Of a stretch of 64,000 nucleotides of DNA, positions 63,881 through 64,000 are shown one piece after another (position 1 is the first letter of the stretch; each line of letters opens with the position of its first letter). The translations under genes were made by a program, and so were the position numbers. Source of the DNA: Helicobacter_F equorum (GTDB lineage Bacteria; Campylobacterota; Campylobacteria; Campylobacterales; Helicobacteraceae); assembly GCF_042649585.1 (NCBI RefSeq), contig NZ_JBHRZM010000001.1, forward strand, positions 146,104 through 210,103, read 5' to 3'. Below the pieces are notes generated by a model, which was given only the letters and a program-made list of their open reading frames with translations, searched no databases and was not told where the DNA came from.

Positions 63881-64000
63881 GTGTATATATATTTAGTTTA
63901 TAATTTTTGATTTTTTATGATATTTCAAATATCCAAAAGCAAACTTTAAGCTTTGTATGTGTAGTATTTCGTTTCCCAATTTTGAGATACTAAAGCATCT

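Noticed and set aside
63890..64000. Possible C-terminal end of a minus-strand gene entering from the right edge
   Set aside because: One frame reads about 35 residues ending LKFAFGYLKYHKKSKIIN and another frame is also open for part of the stretch. Too short to choose, so not listed as a gene.

Overview
The window looks like the chromosome of a Helicobacter-type Campylobacterota (epsilonproteobacterium), probably an enterohepatic species, with roughly 38% GC. The evidence is the long S10-spc-alpha ribosomal cluster without an L30 gene (rpmD), the PurS/PurQ split, MraY, RpoA and other proteins that read like their Helicobacter counterparts, and poly-G contingency tracts of the kind used by Helicobacter and Campylobacter. 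I cannot fix the species from sequence alone. I see no insertion sequence, CRISPR array, prophage or replication origin.

Region 1 (1-7.9 kb) is accessory and surface-related. It holds a family 2 glycosyltransferase running off the left edge (minus), a TRAP transporter dctPQM (plus), and a four-gene minus-strand operon: a NodU/TobZ/SxtI-type O-carbamoyltransferase, an SGNH hydrolase, an SxtJ-family membrane protein and a 49-residue SxtK/DUF5989-like membrane peptide. The carbamoyltransferase is interrupted by an 11-G tract that puts it out of frame; 10 or 13 G would restore a 650-residue protein. This looks like a phase-variable carbamoylation module and is the most interesting locus here.

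Region 2 (7.9-26.4 kb) is mostly core. It has tRNA-Ala, plsC and a BatD-like SH3 protein, purQ/purS/purC, ctp, cdsA-dxr, gpmI, mraY-murD, a PglK/Wzk-type flippase, a periplasmic beta-propeller-like protein, an amino-acid ABC importer, pabA/pabBC and tRNA-Arg(UCU). Several envelope steps sit together: phospholipid, isoprenoid, peptidoglycan and lipid-linked oligosaccharide.

Region 3 (26.4-31 kb) is an AT-rich subtilase autotransporter lying between tRNA-Arg(UCU) and a tRNA-Pro/His/Arg(UCG) operon. Its base composition and near lack of the genome's favourite heptamer suggest foreign origin.

Region 4 (31-47.2 kb) holds ridA, a small exported protein, a minus-strand run carB-xseB-trpD-trpC-trpF-trpB-trpA, a TPP riboswitch with thiC, a PCuAC copper chaperone, a porin, a glutathionylspermidine-synthase-like ligase with coaE and dapF, and a second poly-G-interrupted gene (FkbM methyltransferase, 10 G, out of frame; 9 or 12 G would restore it).

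Region 5 (47.2-64 kb) is the S10-spc-alpha cluster from rpsJ to rplQ, including secY, map, infA and rpoA, followed by a lipoprotein gene, nadC and thiL.

Across the window the heptamer AGAATCT and its complement AGATTCT (AGANTCT with N = A or T) are strikingly frequent in every frame and between genes, sometimes as inverted pairs forming terminator-like hairpins. It is a candidate DNA-uptake or methylation-linked word.
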